DNA of 64,000 nt from Novosphingobium sp. B1. Lineage in GTDB: Bacteria > Pseudomonadota > Alphaproteobacteria > Sphingomonadales > Sphingomonadaceae. Made by a program: the position numbers and the translations under genes. The notes beneath the pieces were generated by a model. That model saw nothing but the letters and a program-made list of their open reading frames with translations, was not told the origin of the DNA and searched no databases. The stretch covers positions 372,001 through 436,000 of the forward strand of contig NZ_FWXL01000002.1 of assembly GCF_900176395.1 (NCBI RefSeq). The letters run 5' to 3'. Below are positions 62,535 to 64,000 of the stretch, piece by piece; the first letter of the stretch is position 1, and every line of letters starts with the position of its first letter.

Positions 62535-63497
62535 CTATCGCAGGAGTGGCGCCTGTCCGGCCAAATCGTTGCGGATGGCGGTAGCGGCAACCGCAGCCTC
62601 GCCCATGGCATGGCTGATCTGGTCGAGGCCCTTGGTCACGTCGCCCGCGGCATAAAGGCCGGCGATGCTGGTGCGTTGGTGGGTGTCGATGATCAGGCAG
62701 CCTTCATCGTTGCAGGCAGCACCCAATGAAATGGCAAGTTCGGAGCGGATGACCGAACCCAGAGCCGGGTAGATCGTATCGAAGCCAAGGCTCTGGCCAC
62801 CGCAGTTGACCATGATCCGCTCGCCATCAAGATGCAGGCTTTCGCATTTCGCTGGTGCCAGGGCGATGCCGAGTTCGCGCGCCGAATCTTGTTGTGCCTC
62901 ATCCAGACCATGGCCATCGGGCCAGCCGATCAGGGTCACGTCCGAACTGTAGGATCGAAGAAAGCGCGCCTCGCCCAGCCCGCGCTCGCCATGGCCGATC
63001 ACGCCGATGCGCTGGTCGGTCACCTCATAGCCATCGCATACCGGGCAATAGCGCAGCAGCCCTCGCGCCAGCGCAGCGTCGTGAAGTTCCGGCGCAAGAG
63101 GCGGCGGATTGTTGACGACGCCCGTGGCCAGCAGCACGCTCCGGGCATTCCACGTTGCGTCTGCAGAAGCCACGGTGAAGAGGCCGTCCTCCAATGCGAT
63201 CTTCTCGACGACCGCGCGTTCGACCCGGACGCCGTGACGTTCCGCCTGCTCCGTCATCAGGCCCAGCAGTTCCGTTCCTGCAATGCCGTTGGGGTATCCG
63301 GCGTGGTTGTGGGTCCTTGGGATCGTGGCTGCACGGCTGCGCCCGGCGTCCAGAACCGCAATTCGCAGGTGATAGCGGGCAAGGTAGATCGAGGCCGTCA
63401 AACCGGCAGGTCCCGCGCCGATCACGATCACGTCGAGCGGCCCGCCGGGCAGGCTGTCAGCGGCGTCTTCGGGAAGGGAGGAGGGGCCTGCGGTCAT
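62535..63497 (-). CDS. Thioredoxin-reductase-like FAD/NAD(P) oxidoreductase
   Basis: A 320-residue flavoprotein of the class II pyridine-nucleotide oxidoreductases. The FAD motif is VIVIGAGPAGLTASIYLAR at residues 24-42. The redox-active Cys pair is in YCPVCDGYEV near 140, in the place of the CATCDG of thioredoxin reductase. The NAD(P) motif IGVIGHGERGLGEARFLRS follows, and the C-terminal FAD site is GLYAAGDVTKGLDQISHAMGEA. The first 15-20 residues are a polar extension. No thioredoxin-like partner is adjacent, so the electron acceptor is not known. Confidence 0.87.
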   Translation of the reverse strand: MTAGPSSLPEDAADSLPGGPLDVIVIGAGPAGLTASIYLARYHLRIAVLDAGRSRAATIPRTHNHAGYPNGIAGTELLGLMTEQAERHGVRVERAVVEKIALEDGLFTVASADATWNARSVLLATGVVNNPPPLAPELHDAALARGLLRYCPVCDGYEVTDQRIGVIGHGERGLGEARFLRSYSSDVTLIGWPDGHGLDEAQQDSARELGIALAPAKCESLHLDGERIMVNCGGQSLGFDTIYPALGSVIRSELAISLGAACNDEGCLIIDTHQRTSIAGLYAAGDVTKGLDQISHAMGEAAVAATAIRNDLAGQAPLLR

Positions 63498-63719
63498 CCC
63501 TGCGCAAGTCGGGTGCGCAGTTTTTGTTCCGCCGAAGCTGCGGCGGACGTGCGCATTGTTTCTGCGATTAACTGTCTTTGGTTGATAATCGGTCGCAACG
63601 ACGCCGCAAACCCATCCACCCTGTCCTTTAGGGCATAGCCAGATTTCCGTAATTTCGCATTTCCGACCAATTCAGTCGCATTGCCATAATCCAAGGCTTC
63701 CAGTCGTTGGGGAGTGAAT

Positions 63720-64000
63720 ATGGCGGTCGCCGCGGATCTGCAGGAACGTATCGGTTTCTACGAGCTCGACAGGAACGAGAGCAGCTTTGGCAGGCTTGCC
63801 CGTTTTGTCGGACAGACCGTGGATGGCGGTCTCGAGAAGTTCTACGACAAGCTTGGTGCCACGCCGGCGCTGGGCAAGTTCTTCTCGTCCAGCGACCGCG
63901 TTCGCCATGCCCGCAGCGCACAGCGCGATCACTGGATCAAGGTGTTCGAGACGGGTCTCGATCAGGCCTACCACGAGCGTGCGCTCAAGATCGGCAATAC
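63720..64000 (+). CDS. Globin-coupled sensor, N-terminal protoglobin domain (cut by window edge)
   Basis: The frame opens at ATG 63720, with GTTGGGGAGTGA upstream as ribosome-binding region, and continues past the window end; 93 complete codons are visible. LQERIGFYELD at the start, LEKFYDKLGATPALGKFFSS and DRVRHARSAQRDHWIKVFE, then LDQAYHERALKIGN, are typical of the heme-binding globin domain of oxygen-sensing chemotaxis receptors or cyclic-di-GMP enzymes in alphaproteobacteria. The output domain is outside the window, so methyl-accepting or GGDEF type cannot be told apart. The 220 bases between this gene and the flavoprotein hold no other gene I can support. Confidence 0.75.
   Translation, partial: MAVAADLQERIGFYELDRNESSFGRLARFVGQTVDGGLEKFYDKLGATPALGKFFSSSDRVRHARSAQRDHWIKVFETGLDQAYHERALKIGN

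Overview
The window looks like chromosomal DNA from a sphingomonad, most likely Novosphingobium or a close relative. The evidence is the high GC content, the very short or overlapping gene junctions (ATGA, GTGA, TTGA), two large TonB-dependent receptors, a SapC/JmjC/tryptophan-halogenase-like trio, and Caulobacter-type oxidative pentose enzymes. This placement rests on recognising the protein families, not on a database search. No rRNA, tRNA, CRISPR array, transposase or phage gene was recognised.

Layout. (1) 1-3.5 kb: the end of a heme oxygenase gene translationally coupled to a bacteriophytochrome hybrid kinase, then a small coiled-coil protein. (2) 3.6-30 kb: a xylan, arabinoxylan and galactoside utilisation locus. 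It holds an oxidative D-xylose operon (xylX, D-xylose dehydrogenase, xylonolactonase, acetylesterase), a LacI repressor, a sugar porter, a GH51 arabinofuranosidase, GH27 and esterase genes, SapC and JmjC genes, a TonB receptor, a tryptophan-halogenase-like flavoprotein, a GH3 beta-xylosidase, an AI-2E family membrane protein, a frameshifted GH95 and a GntR/FadR regulator. (3) 30.9-45.5 kb: a different catabolic cluster of unknown substrate, with MarR and IclR regulators, two DUF3237 proteins around a CocE-type hydrolase, two MFS transporters, an NTF2-like protein, a second TonB receptor, a TauD-type dioxygenase, a TPP enzyme, a second dioxygenase interrupted by TGA, and a cystathionine-gamma-synthase-like PLP enzyme. 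(4) 45.5-62.4 kb: a second sugar block with two GH43 proteins, xylose isomerase, xylulokinase, a KDPGal aldolase/kinase pair, an L-arabinose/D-galactose dehydrogenase, AraD1, ketoglutarate semialdehyde dehydrogenase, a FucP-type transporter with an internal TAG, aldose epimerase, xylonate dehydratase and an AraC regulator. (5) 62.5-64 kb: a thioredoxin-reductase-like flavoprotein and the start of a globin-domain sensor.

How it fits together. Secreted or periplasmic glycosidases and esterases (GH3, GH27, GH43, GH51, GH95, acetylesterases) would strip xylo- and arabino-oligosaccharides brought in by the TonB receptor. The released xylose can enter either an oxidative (Weimberg) route through 2-oxoglutarate semialdehyde or the isomerase/xylulokinase route; both are complete here. 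L-arabinose and D-galactose would be oxidised by the Gfo/Idh dehydrogenase and flow to AraD1 or DgoK/DgoA. Three separate operator families can be read by eye. The palindrome GGTAGCGCTATC occurs at four sites, each at the head of a xylose-related operon or divergent pair. GTCNGAY-type sites of the FadR class lie in front of the galactoside and arabinose genes. GTTGAT-N2-ATCAAC palindromes occur only around the 31-37 kb cluster.

Three otherwise well-preserved genes carry single lesions: a frameshift in GH95, an in-frame TGA in the second dioxygenase, and an in-frame TAG in the FucP-like transporter.
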